From Caprimulgus europaeus (lineage: Eukaryota; Chordata; Aves; Caprimulgiformes; Caprimulgidae), in contig OU015532.1 of assembly GCA_907165065.1 (NCBI GenBank), positions 43,316,839 to 43,380,838 on the forward strand: DNA of 64,000 nt. The letters run 5' to 3'. Positions within the stretch are counted from its first letter, which is position 1; the number at the start of each line of letters is the position of its first letter. The position numbers and the translations under genes were made by a program. Shown in pieces: positions 1-14,110 of the stretch. The notes under the pieces are model-generated. The model saw nothing but the letters and a program-made list of their open reading frames with translations. It made no database searches and was not told the DNA's origin.

Positions 1-3000
1 TTAGTGAGAAAGATTTGATCCTACCAGTCCTAGCCCCACGCTCCTGACTCCCAGTTAGCATTTGCAATGCAGGACAGCAACTGTCAACACAGGAAGCAGG
101 AAGAAGGACCAATATAATCTACACTTAACTTCCCATTTCTAGCCAGATAAAGACAGCAAAAATGCAAATAAGATGTTTTTTCTAGCAGCTGCCCCTCCAC
201 CAGGATCTCAAGACATTTTCGCTGCCTTCCAGTAAATAAAAATTAAAAAAAACCCAAACTACTTCAATTTATGTTATAAATCTAGAATACAGAAAACAGC
301 AAGAGATCGCTCCAGTCACTTGGAAAGGCACGTGTCAGCTCGAGAAACTCAGTACATGCTGCAAAGCACTGGGGCTCTACAGAAGACAAGAAATCCTGTC
401 TTCTCTGGCACAAAGTTGCTTGGCAACCATTTGTCTTATTCAAGAACATTTATTAAATCTCTTAAACTTTGAGATTAATTAATTCCCCAGGTTATTGAGT
501 CAAAAGCTTTAACCTTCAACACTGCTTGGTATTAGGAAACCCTTGGCTCCCCAGAAGGTTATCATACTTCAATCCTGCCTTATTGAACCCTCTCCCCTGC
601 TCCAAATATATAAATCAATATGTGCAAAAGCAGCTAACCCAGAATAAATGGTGCACCAGCTTTATGAGGTATACCTGAAATCCTATAGCCTATACCTAAT
701 GAGGCATACTTATCACCTGCATCATATATAAACTGCTTTTATTTCCTCTGGGGGGAACGGTAGATTAAAATTAGTAAAAATAGAATTAGTAATTCTACCT
801 ATTCAGTCAGCTGGCCCCTTTCTAAACCACTGGCTCAGAGTTCAGAGACTGGGTTATTGCCACTGCAACACCAACATGCCTTTTAGAAGTCTGCTCTTCA
901 GAGCTGTGTATGCAGAGCACTCCAAAGCCAGCAGTTTGCAAGCAGCCTGGATGTGCAGAGGCTGTTGCTCTGCTGAATGGTCCTGCCTAATCACTGGACC
1001 TCATCAAGGAGAAAGAGCTCCCACAGCACACAGAGCCTGGCAGGGCCACAACAATCCTAAAACAGCAGCTGCCTCCTTACAGGGGTCAGCAACCCACACG
1101 CAACGTGAGTAGCTTGTTTGATGCCATTTCCCTGCAATGCCTACGGCATCCTGATAATATGCACACACAAATAATCACCACTCATCATCCCTGCTGGATG
1201 TCTTGGCACCTACACGCTACAGACACCACCCTCTTTCCCAGCCTTTCAGGATCTATCCACTAAATGACACAGCAAAATCAGAGCCACAAGGGATGATGAC
1301 CAGTACACGGTGCCTGGCTCAGCAGGTGCTGTTAGAAAGGTGTCTTCAGGTATCCTCCAGCCATATTTCTCTTCTTACCTTTGGAAAGATGGGCAAGGGC
1401 CTGAGAAGAGCACAGGTTTAAAGGGGATCACCTTCAGAAAGCAGCCAGCAGCTGTGCTGAAGGAAATCAAAATGTATACCAACCAGAGGGCACCAGAAGG
1501 GTGTGGAAGCAGGAGCAGGGCACACACTGTAGTAACTCCACACAGGTCTGCCAGGAATCCTTCTGCTTGGCTTGGGAACAGCACTTAGGGGAGTCTACAG
1601 ATCTCACCTCTACACCCCATCTGATTCTTGACATAAACACTCAAAGAGCCTTGTTCTGCCAGGCACCTGGCACCTCAGATGAGAACTGATACGTGTTACT
1701 TTAGTCAAGCACTAACCAGAAGTTGCCTGAGCCACAGGATGGCCAAGTATCTGGATAAACAGACTTTCTACAGGCTTCATGGCCCTGTGGTTTTACCTGA
1801 ACAGCCTGCAACTCCACCCCAAGAAGTAAGAGGAGCTGCTGCTGCTGCTCTAGGAGCACCTCCTTCCCCAAAGGGCTCCCTAGGAGAGCAGTTACAGGGT
1901 TGTGGGGAGGGGGATGGGAAATGTACCCCATTAAACACACTCTCCAGGACCCTCTCTGAGGCTGCGCTGTCCGAGTTGAATGGTCTCAGCTAAGACAGCC
2001 CTTCCCAGCAGAGCCTGCCAAGACCAAACTTGGCTCCTGCACTCTCTCACACTGAGGCACAGAAGCCACATACTAGGGACACATTCAGGTGGACAAAGGT
2101 AATTCAGGTAACAGTAACTACTAAAAGCTGTTATCTGATTTTGAGCCTGACTGGTAGTTCTTAATTGTCCTACAACGGTGCCCTCTCACATCACAGAGCA
2201 AAGAACAGGTGGACATAAATACAACCAGTAGGTAAAAAACCCCCCAAAACAAGGCAACATGCAATCTCACAAGATCAGATGGACCATCTCTGTGCTTAAT
2301 GCTCCAGAGAATAACAATGTCTGTACTGAAACCAGAGTACTAAACACAAACAAAAATTATTATTTAACTAACTCATTCTAGACTGAGCCCTTGAGGCCCA
2401 AGTTACAGATCTGAATGCATTTGGTACTGACAAATGGGTTCAATAATAGACACACTGCTATAATCATCAGTAATATGTCCCATTTGTGACACTGGTAGTG
2501 TAACCTACTGTCCCCCAGGAAGGTGCAGATAACTGTTTTTAAAGTGACTCTGTCAAGTCTTAGGTGCCACATTCATAGCTTTTGCCACCTGAAGTCCCAG
2601 AAGAGACACAGACTATTTGGTTTCAGTAAGCCCAAAGTGTAAGGTAGCCCAATATCCTACCACAGTAAATGCTGAGCATGGGAGCAATTCTGTTAAGGAG
2701 GATAAACAGAATATGAATGGGAGTAGCTCTGTTACAGGGAACTGCTGGCCACTAAACATCTAAGTTTCCAACAAAGAAGCATGTAAAGAGAGAACAGAAA
2801 TGCATATTGCTTGCATCTCCTTTTGAAACATTTCAGTAGATCATTCTTGACTCCTGAATCCTTTCTGGAGCTTACAGCACCCTCTTCCCCTCCCACACCC
2901 TCCCAATTTTTTTACCCAGATATATAACAGGCTAACACTAGGCTCTGTGGAAGCAATTGCTCCACTCTCTCTGTCTAGACAATATGAAATTGTCACAAAT

Positions 3001-6000
3001 GACATCTAAAGTACAATTAGCAGAGAAACAGCAATTTCCACTCTCCTCCTCCGCTCACCAGGAAAAAAAAAATTAAAAATCACACATTATCATCCTCCAG
3101 GTTGTCAGTCAATGCTGTAATTATCAAGATTAACTCTGCTCACCCTGAGAGATGCCTCTGGCCCAGCTCGCTAAAACAGGAGGAGGGGGATTGTAGTTTT
3201 TTGTTGGTTTATTATTTATTTTTATTAAAACTACTACAAGAAGATATAAATTGCCTCTGTTCAGCAGCACTGAGATCTCAGCAGACTCCTTTTCCTGTCA
3301 GACATCAGTAGCTATGGAAAGCCGCTCTACGCTCAGGTCTGCAAACAGCAGCAAGCACTAGTGAGGAGGGAAAGGAAGCAAGGTCCAAGTTACAGGACAC
3401 CTTCAGATGAGGGAGAGAGAAAGAGAGTGCACACACACAAGACACTACAGGCAGAAAAGGGAAATTTCTCAGGAATGAAGCAGCTGAATGCCAGAAGCTG
3501 CAGCTCGAGAGGAAAAAAGTCATGAAGGAACTTCCTCACAGCACATGAGCCATTGCTCTCTTCCCACGGGGCGAGGATCACCACCAAAAGCCTCTTGGGA
3601 CAGAGTGATTCATCTCAGTAGGCTTTGAGGAGATATAAATGCAGCAAATTTAACTTCCCAGTTAACAGTTTCTAAGGATATGCAATTCCTACACCACATC
3701 TTAGATTTGCTGTCACAGCACGCACATTACTGGGTGGTGCTACTCCACATGACACCGAGGGAAGGGCTTTTCTCCCCATCCAAAGGAGAGGCACCAACAA
3801 ACAGCACTGAGGCTTAGTTTCCTTAAAATCAAAAGGGTGTTCAGTCAGCTGTCACCTTCCTAAGATGCTGTTGCACACTGACAACCAGAGCAAACCAGTG
3901 AAATGAAGCAAACACTCCTGCCTTGCCCATAGTCCCAGCCTTCCGCTATGAAGAGGGCTTGAAACAGAGCAATTCATCGTCATCCTCTGAAGAAGTATAT
4001 TGACAACTCTGGCAGCTTCTATGAGTTTTCTCCTCCAGTTTTATGTCTTTTCTGGAAAGGCTTTTATATTCCCTACTGCCCATTTGGAGGTGAAATTACT
4101 GCACTACTTCATATCACATCTCTTTTTCAGCCCTTCAAATTACAGCCAGCAGTCAGTTCTCCAGGGCACTCATCCCTATGGATGTGCTCCTGTGGTTCCT
4201 CATAGGAATGTAAAGAGCCACAACAGTTCAAAACCAGATTATCTTCAGCCATCTTCCTCTTATGGCAGGGCAATGTTGAACCTAAAGATAACAGGAAACC
4301 TGAAGCATGAAGACAGCTCAATGTTCTCCAGCTGCCCAACAGCACTGCTACCCTCCCTTAACTCCTAAGCTCAGTTATTAAGTGTTAACAAGCTCAATTA
4401 ATTCTTGGAGATCAATTATAGCCTCAACAGAACACTAGAAAACTATGTGAAACAAAAATCTCAACCAACCCAATCCACTGGCTTGGTATTTTTTTTCTCT
4501 TCCCTTTTCTCAGAAGAATAGGGAAAAATTCTTTCAGACATCTCTGTATTGTGTTGCCTGCTTTCAAAGAGCAAATTGCTATCACGTAAGGAGAAACCAT
4601 CAAGCATTTTGTTCCACAGCTTCATTTTCCATAAAAGTTTTGTAGCTCTTGTCAAACAGAAAAACACCATTGCTATCACCAGTTTCATACCCAAGCTTAA
4701 AATAAAAAAGCAATCCGTATGCAGTTCTAAAGATTGCCTGAAAAGATTACTTCTAAATTTAAGTCCTTAACATAATCGACTCTGGTACCTCGAAGCTAAC
4801 ATTTCTAGACTGCTTCAGCTTTCACATGGTTATAGTGAGACATATTTAGCCTGGCATCAAGATCTGAATTAAGACAGGTCAGAAGCAGGTGATTAGAAGA
4901 GAAGAAACAGTCAAACTAAACAGCTAAAACTTGTTAAGACAGTTGTAACCATCTACAAGAGATAAAGACCCTGAGAATATCACTACTGATGAAAACCTCA
5001 ACACTTCCTTTCCCATTCTCCCAGTTAACCCCTCCATCCCCTTATTCACATCTTTGTCATACAACTCATCCTCCACGAGGAAAGAGACTTGGTGGTTGCC
5101 TTTCTCGAGTATCCAACTCCTGTTAGGCATTCTTTTAATTACTTTTTTTTTTTTTAAGTTATTCCACATAATAAATGCCTTTTGAAATAAAATTTCCTTT
5201 CTTGAGGGAAAGTAGTGACAGCAAAGATGCTACATGTGATCACAGATACAGTCCAAACATGGCCTTTGTAGAACTTCTTGGCCTGTTTGTGAGACTTGTG
5301 CTAACTCTGGAGGGCAACCAGGGACAGAGAAGACATCCCTCCCAGCTCGAGGTGGGGAGCTGTCAGAGAAGCACTTTTGATATAGGACAGAAATTATCAC
5401 AAAAAAAAAAACATTTTTCCCCCCTTCACTGATTCTGGGCAAGAATCCTGTACAAGCTGTAAGGATTTCTCAGTCAGAAAACAGAAAGCACATCAGGTCT
5501 TCAGCAAGGGTGGGCAAGAGTTCATTTGTGGGAAGGATGGCAGGGAAAAGAAGAACAATTACATGAAACAAAGAACTGTAGGAAAGAGTTTGAACAGCAG
5601 AAACAAGCACTGGGATTTGAGTTCTCCTAATCACAAGGCAGGGAGTAGAGTTTCAAGAAGAACATGTTTAACCCTTCAAAGTTTACCTGCTTCAGTTTAA
5701 ATAGAAAGCAATACCACAGGCTGAACTGTGCTATTACTGCACCTCTGCTCTTGGACTAGGAACTTCAACTTCCATTTACAACTGATGCTGCAGGAGCTAC
5801 ACAGCACCTCTGGACCTCATCACAGGGAAAGTCAGTGGCTCTGAGGAAAATGACAGATTTTGCAAGTGCACCCTATAGTTAATCTATGACTTCACCTGCT
5901 GACAAAGGCCATGCATCAGAACAAAAGATGAGCGAGCATCATGCAGAGGTCCCCATCACACAGCATCCAGGGAAGGATTAATGTGCTATTTCAACAGGCA

Positions 6001-6539
6001 AGAGGAAGCACACATCCACCAGAGACATTAAAAGGGTCAAGAGCAGTTATGACAGCATTGATTAGCCTGGCAATAACTCCAAAATTAAAAGAATGATGAA
6101 AGATCTTGCACTTTTGTTTTGCAGGGGCAAAACTTGAGGGGCAGAGAGAGGAGAGAAATTTAAATCAGCTCAAGCTACTGCATGTGCTATTTTGCTCTAC
6201 AGAGGCAGTTTTATATCAGTGCTCAGAATGGGGCAGGCACCTCAGCCAAGCTGAAGACAGACATCCCATTCCTCCACCTAGACCCTTAACAACATGCAAT
6301 TAAATCAGCAATTCAGCTAGAGGGAATTGGTTCCTAGTCATCACGGTTATAATAATAGACTTGAAAGCATGGCCAGAACATAGCCAACACAGTGAACTTC
6401 CTCAGCCTGCAGACAGCAGCTTTACTCTTCTGAGGGCTCTTCTACCTACCTTCATCTGTACAATGTCTGCTTCAAACTCTCCTTTTTCTGGGAGTTCCCA
6501 ACACCACAGATTGGGCGGACAGCAGAAATCTCTGCTTAC

Positions 6540-6625
6540 CCACGCACGCAGATCTGCGTCAGCTTCTGGGATAATTACACAGGTCTCCTGCTTCTCCATA
6601 GGGAATCGAAGAGGAGGTGTCTTTC
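6540..6625 (-). other. Unassigned exon-like segment within the AMBRA1 intron
   Basis: On the minus strand an 86-nt block is bounded by a good acceptor (GCCCCCTCAG) and a good donor (GTAAGC). It is rich in CpG for this intron. In one frame it is open and reads TPPLRFPMEKQETCVIIPEA then DADLRAW. The same frame stays open for about 98 codons (6698-6402) and passes two more splice-like borders: TTCCATAG before LEAYGDN, and a GTAGGT donor after EADIVQMK. I do not recognise the peptide. Joined to the upstream AMBRA1 exon (phase 2) the block would use a different frame, reading KDTSSSIPYGEAGDLCNYPRS before a stop. It could be an alternative AMBRA1 exon, an exon of a nested gene, or chance. Confidence 0.2.
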
Positions 6626-7427
6626 CTGAGGGGGCAGAAGCCCTACCGTTATCTCCATAGGCTTCCAGGGCTATGGAAATAGAGATCCCACCACACATCT
6701 ATCACTTCCTTTAAAATGCTCGTGTTCAGGCTGGAGTAATGAGGAGAGGGGGGGTCAACAGATGACCAGCAGGGCCACTTACCCCAACCCTCCCAGTTCA
6801 TGAAGACAGGGGAAGGAACTGATACCAAAGCATTTCAAGCAGAAAAATGAGTCAGTTTCCTGGCAGATAATGAACCCTGTTTATTCACAGCCTTCAGTTC
6901 CAGCAGGTGCTTTCTCAAGAAGAGCAAGGGAGGGGGTCAGTTACATCACCACACAAACAGCCATTTGGTGCAATCAGTTAAATATGTATGTGGAAAATGT
7001 TTAAAATGCATGTTAGCTATTCAACAGACCAGAACAGCTCAACTGAAGAAATCTAGAGTCATCACTATTTTGGTTACAGTTGTATTACTGAGTCAGATCA
7101 CAGGTCCCTCTCTCTCCTCTTGCTCCAGGCCCAGGGAGTAGATGCTTGCTGCTCTACTGCAAGTTCTCCAGCCCAGATTCTGTAATAAGGAGCAAATAAT
7201 TGGATGAAGGCACTTTGTCCCCAGGCACACCGTGCTGTGTGCATTTATAAAGAGCGTGAAGAATGAGTGCACGTAGGCACCATACGTAAGTGACTGCACA
7301 TCTAACGATCAAGGGCTTGTATTAGCATAAGAAAGAGGCACGCTGTACTGCCAACATCTTCAGCTCCTCTTCACACTTAAGAAAGTTACACAGAGCTTTT
7401 AGTTGAGCAAGCAGGCCTGCAGGTAGT

Positions 7428-7700
7428 GATAGAACAAAGGGGAAATGGCTACAAACTGGAAGAGGGGAGGTTTACATTAGATATTAGGAAGAAATTCCTC
7501 ACTGTGAGGGTGGTGAGACACTGGCCCAGGTTGCCCAGAGAAGCTGTGGCTGCTCCTCCCTGGAAGTGTTCTCAGCCAGGTTGGATGAGGCTTTGAGCAA
7601 CCTGGTCTAGTGGAAGGTGTCCCTGCTGATGGCAGGGGGGTTGGAACTGGATGAGCTTTAATGACTCTTCCAACCCAAACCAGTCTGTGATTCTATGAAA
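7428..7700 (+). mobile_element. CR1 LINE, 3' fragment
   Basis: The segment follows the CR1 3' end: the end of the ORF2 region (GATATTAGGAAGAAATT-like), a CCCAGGTTGCCCAGAG block, then GGGGTTGGAACTGGATGA and a terminal GATTCTATGA. Several indels and substitutions show that it is old. It lies within the AMBRA1 intron, antisense to the gene. Confidence 0.85.
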
Positions 7701-10700
7701 CAGAAGGTCTGAGTGCCTGTCCATGGCTTGTTCCTTGGCAGAAGGAAAACAAAACCAAATCAAAACTTAAGAGATTGTTTTAACATTACTTATCTGAAGT
7801 CAGACAACAAGCTCTAGGAAACCAGCTAGACAGTTTAAGACCACCATTATCACAAATTCAGCATCATTCTCTAGACAGAGTACTACAAGTACATGAACTC
7901 AATGCACATACATGAAAAATGGGAACAGGAGCAACTGTTCTAGGTCAAGTGAGCCTGACTGGACAGGTTGCCCACCCTGCAGCAGCTGGATCAGGAGCCT
8001 GCAGGGAAGCCATGTGCAGACAGCACAGGAGACAAGACAACCTAACAAAGGATGGCTTTCAAGAGAGGGAAGCTATTCACAGTTCTTCCCTGTCTGTAGG
8101 AAAGCTGAGAACTGGTATGTTTTATGGTATCCTCAAATAGCTATTTGTTTGAAGTCAGCTGCCTTTCAACTTTTAAGCAATCTGTCTATCTAATATCTTT
8201 GTTGTATGGCCATCTCACACAGGCCTTCCTGAAAAGAAAAAACAAAACAACAAACCAACATACAAAAACCACAAAACAACCCACCCAACTCTAGATCTCA
8301 TTACTCTTCAGTAGAAGCAAAACAGTAAGCCAGTTTGTAAGCATGGACCTCTTCCATCCTCATTAAGAAACATCACTGGAATCCCATTTCAACAAGTTCC
8401 CTTGCAGCCATGCTGGAGCAGGTGAACACAAAGCAAAGTCCCAGAACAATCTCACAGACAGACATTTGTGTGGAAACAGATGTCCATTTCCTGAAGACTG
8501 CAGAGAAACAAAAGTTTACCTATTTCTTTTATAGGTGAACTCCTCATTGCTAGGCCTGGACTACCAAAAAAAAAGAGGTGGAAGAAGGGGAATGGTTTGA
8601 CTGGGGAAATACCATGAAGGCATTTTAGAAAGTAGTGTTATTTTCATACCTCCTTAATTTACAAACCAAGCTGCTGCAACAGTAACATGGGGGAAAAAAA
8701 AATATCTCTTTTTGTGTGCTACAGTCATTGCTGTATATTTAAGTTTAGGCCAAGAAAAAGAAAAGAAGGCTTAAGCCTTTCTGCAAGTTTGGTGAAAGAT
8801 TGCACATGCTCAGCTCTCTGAAGTACTCAGGGAAGCTAGGCAGCTTGGACTGACCTCTATGAGTCACTGCAAGAGGGAAAGAACAAGGCATAATTTTTTT
8901 CCCCCACCAACACTCCATAATGAAGTAAAAGAGCTCTAGCAACCTTACATTATTCTTAAATCAGGAAACCAGCAAAGGCCAGAGGAGGAACCCTTGTGCA
9001 AGAAAACATGCACCTCTTTCACTTGCTCTGCTGTGTAACAGCTACTAGCACATTCAAGAGCTTGAACTTCTACCAGGTCAATGAAAAAGTTTCTCCTGCC
9101 CACACGAGACAGCAGGCTCGGTCTGGAAAAAAACCACAGAGATGGAAGGGTGGCAGCAATAACCTCAGCACTCACACAGACACCAAACAGCCATCTAGAT
9201 ATCAAGGCAGCCCCTCCTACAGTTCAGGCTGTGGCTACATCCTCATGATAAAACTAATTTCTATTTTCCATTTTTAGAAAAATCCAAACAAACCATACTC
9301 GCCAAGTTTGTCCACAACCCGCACATCTCACCCAGCACCACAGCTAATTACCACGTCTAAGTGTTCACATCACCTTCAGTTTATCACTTCACTTTACATT
9401 TAGCACTAATAAATTAGGTCTTCATTCATTCCTGCATGTCCAGAACAACACCTTCAGAAATCACTCCACCACCCCACAGTTTTGGCCTTCTGCCCTCAAG
9501 CCCCTTTTCCCAACCACAAACCTGAACCTCTTGTCTCTGTTTGCAAACCCCTTCATAACTTTCATTTACCTCACTGTTCCTCACTGACTACTGAGATATT
9601 ATTTATCACCACCATTTTCAAGAATTATAACAAGCATCTTTGGAATTATTTCTTAACAAGCCTGAAAACAGCACAGCATAAAATTTTCCAAAACTATTGC
9701 ATTACACATGGAGGCTACAAGGCTGCCAGAAAATCCTTCTTTCCACAGCACAGGTAAGGTCTACACTCTCTAAGTTTCAACAAAATGCTGAGCCCAAACT
9801 ACAAATGGCAGGACAGCAGGCTAGCAAGGTTTCCACAGATAATGGGCCTGAACATAAGGGGTGTGGAGAAATTATACTGGGTATGTCCATCTAGATTTGG
9901 TCACATTCCCACTGATGTGCAGGCTGAGCAGCCAGCATCCACAGCTCAGAGGTGTGCCCTCCTCCTGCTCAAGTCTCCTTTTTTTCAGTGAACTCAACAC
10001 ATCACTGCTGCAACAGAAATTAAACACTTCAGTAAGCAAGCCACAACTGCTGCAGGCAATTAGGGAAAAAAATAAAAACGTGGGTTTTGTGAAATAAGGA
10101 ACAAAACAAGACAGAATACACTAGGTATGTGTTCTGTCTCCACCAGATGTGTTTTGTAGCTTTAGGTAAGGCAATTCCCTCCTGCTTCAGTTCCCTCCCT
10201 CCAAAAAACTAAAAGGAGTAGCATTCCTCTCTTCTCTTATTTTGATGGTAAATTTTAGTCACAGAACTGTCTCCTAGTAGGCAACTCTGTATCTGCAGCA
10301 GGGGGCAAGGAAATGCTCAGGTTGTTTTGTTTTTAAGGCTAGGATATGAGTGACATGCTCCTTCTCCTTCAGTGCTTTACACAGTGAGAAAGCTACCAGA
10401 AGCCAATATATGCAGAGATCTAACAGCCTGGTCATTTAAATCAAAAACCAGAGCAGCACATCAGAAGCTCAGGCTCCAGAGGAACTCAAGAAGAAGCTGT
10501 AAAAGTGACTATATTCTTCCATTTTACATACAACACTCACCACTGCTAGGCAGGATTGGGACTGCTGTCAATCTGCTTTAACAACAGACTGGTTCCAGCT
10601 TGACCATAAGTCAACACCGTATCTACAACTGGGAACTGGAAAAGGCATCCCCCTCATGGCCATGAGCAAGCTGTTCCTATTTGCAGCAGAAAAAAACCTC

Positions 10701-12790
10701 TGAACATATTCACAGCCTTCTTATGGAAAAGCCCAAAAATTTAGGCAATAGCTCACAGCATACTTGAACAAGAAAATAAACACAGCCCCGTGGAAAAGGT
10801 GACCTCTGAGACTCCAGTCAACATCTGCCAAGCATTCCTCCTGAAAATAAACCTCATTTTACAGAAGTCTTCTGAGGATGGATGAGCAAGTATTTAAATG
10901 CAAACAAAACCTTTGACAAGGCAGACTGCAAAGAAAGGTCTGCTCCAGGCTTGGTAGGCAATGAGCAAGAAGTCTTTTACAGGTCTAACTCATGGGTATT
11001 TGCATGTCAGAAAGACAAAATACCTGCTTCACTTCCAGATCCACATCTGTCCCTGTCAAACCCTTATAAAAGGCAAGAGGATAAGCTGCTCCCTTGTTTG
11101 CATTTTGTATCAGAGCCATTTCCCCTCAGGATGTCCATTCATGCCTTTCCCCAAACACTGAAGAACTTGCAAATGTATGGTAACTAAAGAGATAAGCTGC
11201 AATTTAGGACTGGGAGGGTCCTCAAGCTACCTTGTTTTCTTTATACAAGAACTCAGAAACTTTCTGGTTCCACAAGGAGACGGGAAAGCAAGGAGCAGAA
11301 GCAACATTACCCCCTTGTGGCAGCAAAGCAATATGGAAATGAAATAAATTTGAAATTCAAAGGGGAACAGACCAGGCATTTCTTTTCATACCTGTTGTCT
11401 GCATAGAGAGCTACGTGCTGCCAGAAAGGCCACCAAGTTTGAATAAAGATGTGATATGAACTGGAGCCGCTGCACTGCCCAGGCAGGTGAGAATGGTACC
11501 AGCCTTTCCACCCTCCTGCATCTGGTGTCACTTCAGGCCTCTACATGCCTGACAAGAACAGGGGGCACAGAGGTCAGCATCTGGCTAAGCTGTGAAACCA
11601 CACACAGAGCATTTTTACCTTTACAAGGGAAAGGAAACACAGACAAACTAATTTGCAATGTATAGCACCAGTGGCTGGATCACATTCATAATCCTACAGC
11701 TTTTTCATCTCACCCAGGTTGCTAAATCCTAGCTCAGAAAAGATGACTGGGTTCACATTGTGTAGCAAGAACGCAGGTAGGAGCAACCTCAACCCTCAGA
11801 CAAGAGCTGGCAACATGAGACAGAAATTTCACCCTGGTTCCAGGGAAGCTGGTCTGCACGTGTCACTTGTGCACACTGCATCCAACAGACTAAGACACAT
11901 CAAGAAGCAATGCCTTTGGTCAGCTGTGCAACTTCAGCAGGTCAATTATTTCCACACCACTGTGGACTCTGCACTTTTATATACTCACAAGCAAAATAAA
12001 GGCATTTATACACGTGTCCCCAGACAATACAAACTCCCCACTTCCTATATGTTCCTTCCTACCTGTGTGCACAGCAAAACCATCACCTAGGACAGTTCAA
12101 AAGATTGCTCAGATTTTCAGATGATTTCAACAGTCTATCTTGTCTGACAAACTAAATAGGTGAGGCAAGGTAAAACTATTATGCATTCATAAGACACAGG
12201 TGCAGAAGTTACTCATACAGAACGTGACCTCTGGAATGAATGCAGTGGAGTGGTTAGAGATGTTTAATATAACTGCCAGACAAAGCTTCTTAATAGAAGA
12301 ATAAGTATAGTAAGTAAGTGTTTCCTCATGAAACACAGGTTTCATGCAAACCTGCCTGGCAATAGGACAGGGCTCATCCTTCATTTGCAGTAACTCATTC
12401 AATCTCTAGTCAAAATAGGTAAACAACATCAGAATTGCCCACTTTGTATATTACAAGTAGCTAAACCTTCAATAAATAGAGGAGAAGTTTCCCTTTGTGT
12501 ATTTCTTTTTCCTCTTTCTAGAGACTGCATCACGGAAGAAGGTTTGAAGTATTTCAACAGGGACACACATGGCACTACTTGCTCTTCGCATCCATTCTAG
12601 AAAGACTGTGGCCTGGGGGGCCGTGGCAGAACCAAGAAACACCACCAGATTTAAAAGCAGAGGATTCTCTTTTTTGTGAAATAACACACTAGTTCCGTAG
12701 GTATCACTTGTGTTGTATTAAAATAGTCAAAGAGGTGGCATTTGAAGATCTGGATCATTTTATTTAGGCAGCATTGCACTGTACCTGTCA

Positions 12791-13275
12791 TTAACTGATG
12801 AGCTGCTGGAGAGAGTCCAGCGAAGAGCCACCAAAATGATTAAGGGAGTGGAACATCTCCCTTATGAGGAAAGGCTGAGGGAGATGGGGCTCTTTAGCTT
12901 GGAGAAGAGGAGGCTGAGGGGGGACCTGATTAATGTTTATAAATATTTGAATGGTGAGTGTCAGGAGGATGGGGCCAGGCTCTTTGCAGTGATGACCAAT
13001 GATAGGACAAGGGGCAATGGGTGTAAGCTGGAACACAGGAGATTCCGCTTAAAATTGAGGAAGAACTTCTTTACAGTAAGGGTGACAGAGCACTGGAACA
13101 GGCTGCCCAGGGAGGTTGTGGAGTCTCCTTCTCTGGAGACATTCAAGACCCGCCTGGACGCCTTCCTGTGCGAACTCATCTAGGTGTTCCTGCTCCGGCA
13201 GGGGGATTGGACTAGATGATCTTTCGAGGTCCCTTCCAATCCCTAATATTCTGTGATTCTGTGATTCTGTGATTT
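12791..13275 (+). mobile_element. CR1 LINE, 3' end with ORF2 tail, relatively well preserved
   Basis: This is a 5'-truncated CR1 copy. From 12836 to 13183 it has an open frame coding the CR1 ORF2 C-terminus ([20 protein letters not shown], then [16 protein letters not shown] and a closing LDAFLCELI). The short 3'UTR follows, with GATTGGACTAGATGATCTTTC and GATTCTGT repeated three times. The open tail of 115 codons suggests a younger copy than the others here. It has no reverse transcriptase part and is not a host gene. It is antisense to AMBRA1. Confidence 0.93.
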
Positions 13276-13950
13276 CAGTGGAGACCACTGCTAGGATTTT
13301 ATTTATCATTTTCTTAAGAAGGTGGCACTAGCTCCTCTCAAAAAAGCAGCTGACTAGAAGAATCCTCTTTTATTCCCTGTTCAACTTTTCATTATAAACC
13401 TGAATTGGCCCACAGAGCAACAATGGCTTAAAGTACTTACAGGATCTTTTCCCTCACTAAGATTACAGTTTTAATACAATGCTTCCTCAACCCATTTTTT
13501 AATTAACAGGGAGTTACAGAAAAATTAAACTAGCTATCATCTGTTGCTCAGTTATCTCTCCTTCATCCAGATCTTGCCAATAGTTCCTATCACTAACTTT
13601 ATGCAGCGCATTTCACATGACAGCTTCAGGGATTTCCGAGGCTCTTTTCACTTTGATGTTAAAGTGAGGCAAAGAGTGATCCACAGGGGGAAAAAATCCT
13701 ACATTTGAATTAATGTGATCAGCCTGGAGAACCTCAGAAAAGCTGAGGCTCCATCTCACCAACTTCTGCTTAAGGTAGACCATAAACCTTCCCCAGATTC
13801 ACAGCCCAGTGACACAGCTTCAAGAAGCACACAGCTCAGCGCCCGTGCTGCTTTCAGGCCAAGCTGGATGTGACAGGACTGCTGTACTGCCAAGGCTCCA
13901 GTGACACGTCCCTCCTAATAGAGGTGCCAGAGCTGTTAGTCAGGAATAGC

Positions 13951-14110
13951 TTCATTACATGCTTATTAATCCCTTCATGATTAGCCAAAGATAATTAGCC
14001 CAGCACCACCAGAAAGAGCAGAATCATCTCTCTACCCAGCTGGCATAGCTGCATCAACAGAGCTCAAAGAGGAACAGCCTTCATTAAACTACTTATTAAC
14101 TTAATTGACC
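13951..14110. promoter_or_regulatory. Candidate enhancer: cluster of homeodomain core motifs
   Basis: About eight TAAT/ATTA cores lie within 160 bp, including TATTAATCCC (a bicoid/OTX-type TAATCC), GATAATTAGCC and CTTAATTGACC, with a CCAAAGATAA between them. The neighbouring sequence is less dense in such motifs. Function is inferred from motif density only. Confidence 0.25.

Noticed and set aside
12836-13183. 115-codon frame that looks like a small gene
   Set aside because: It is the C-terminal tail of CR1 ORF2 with the CR1 3' end attached, not a host gene.
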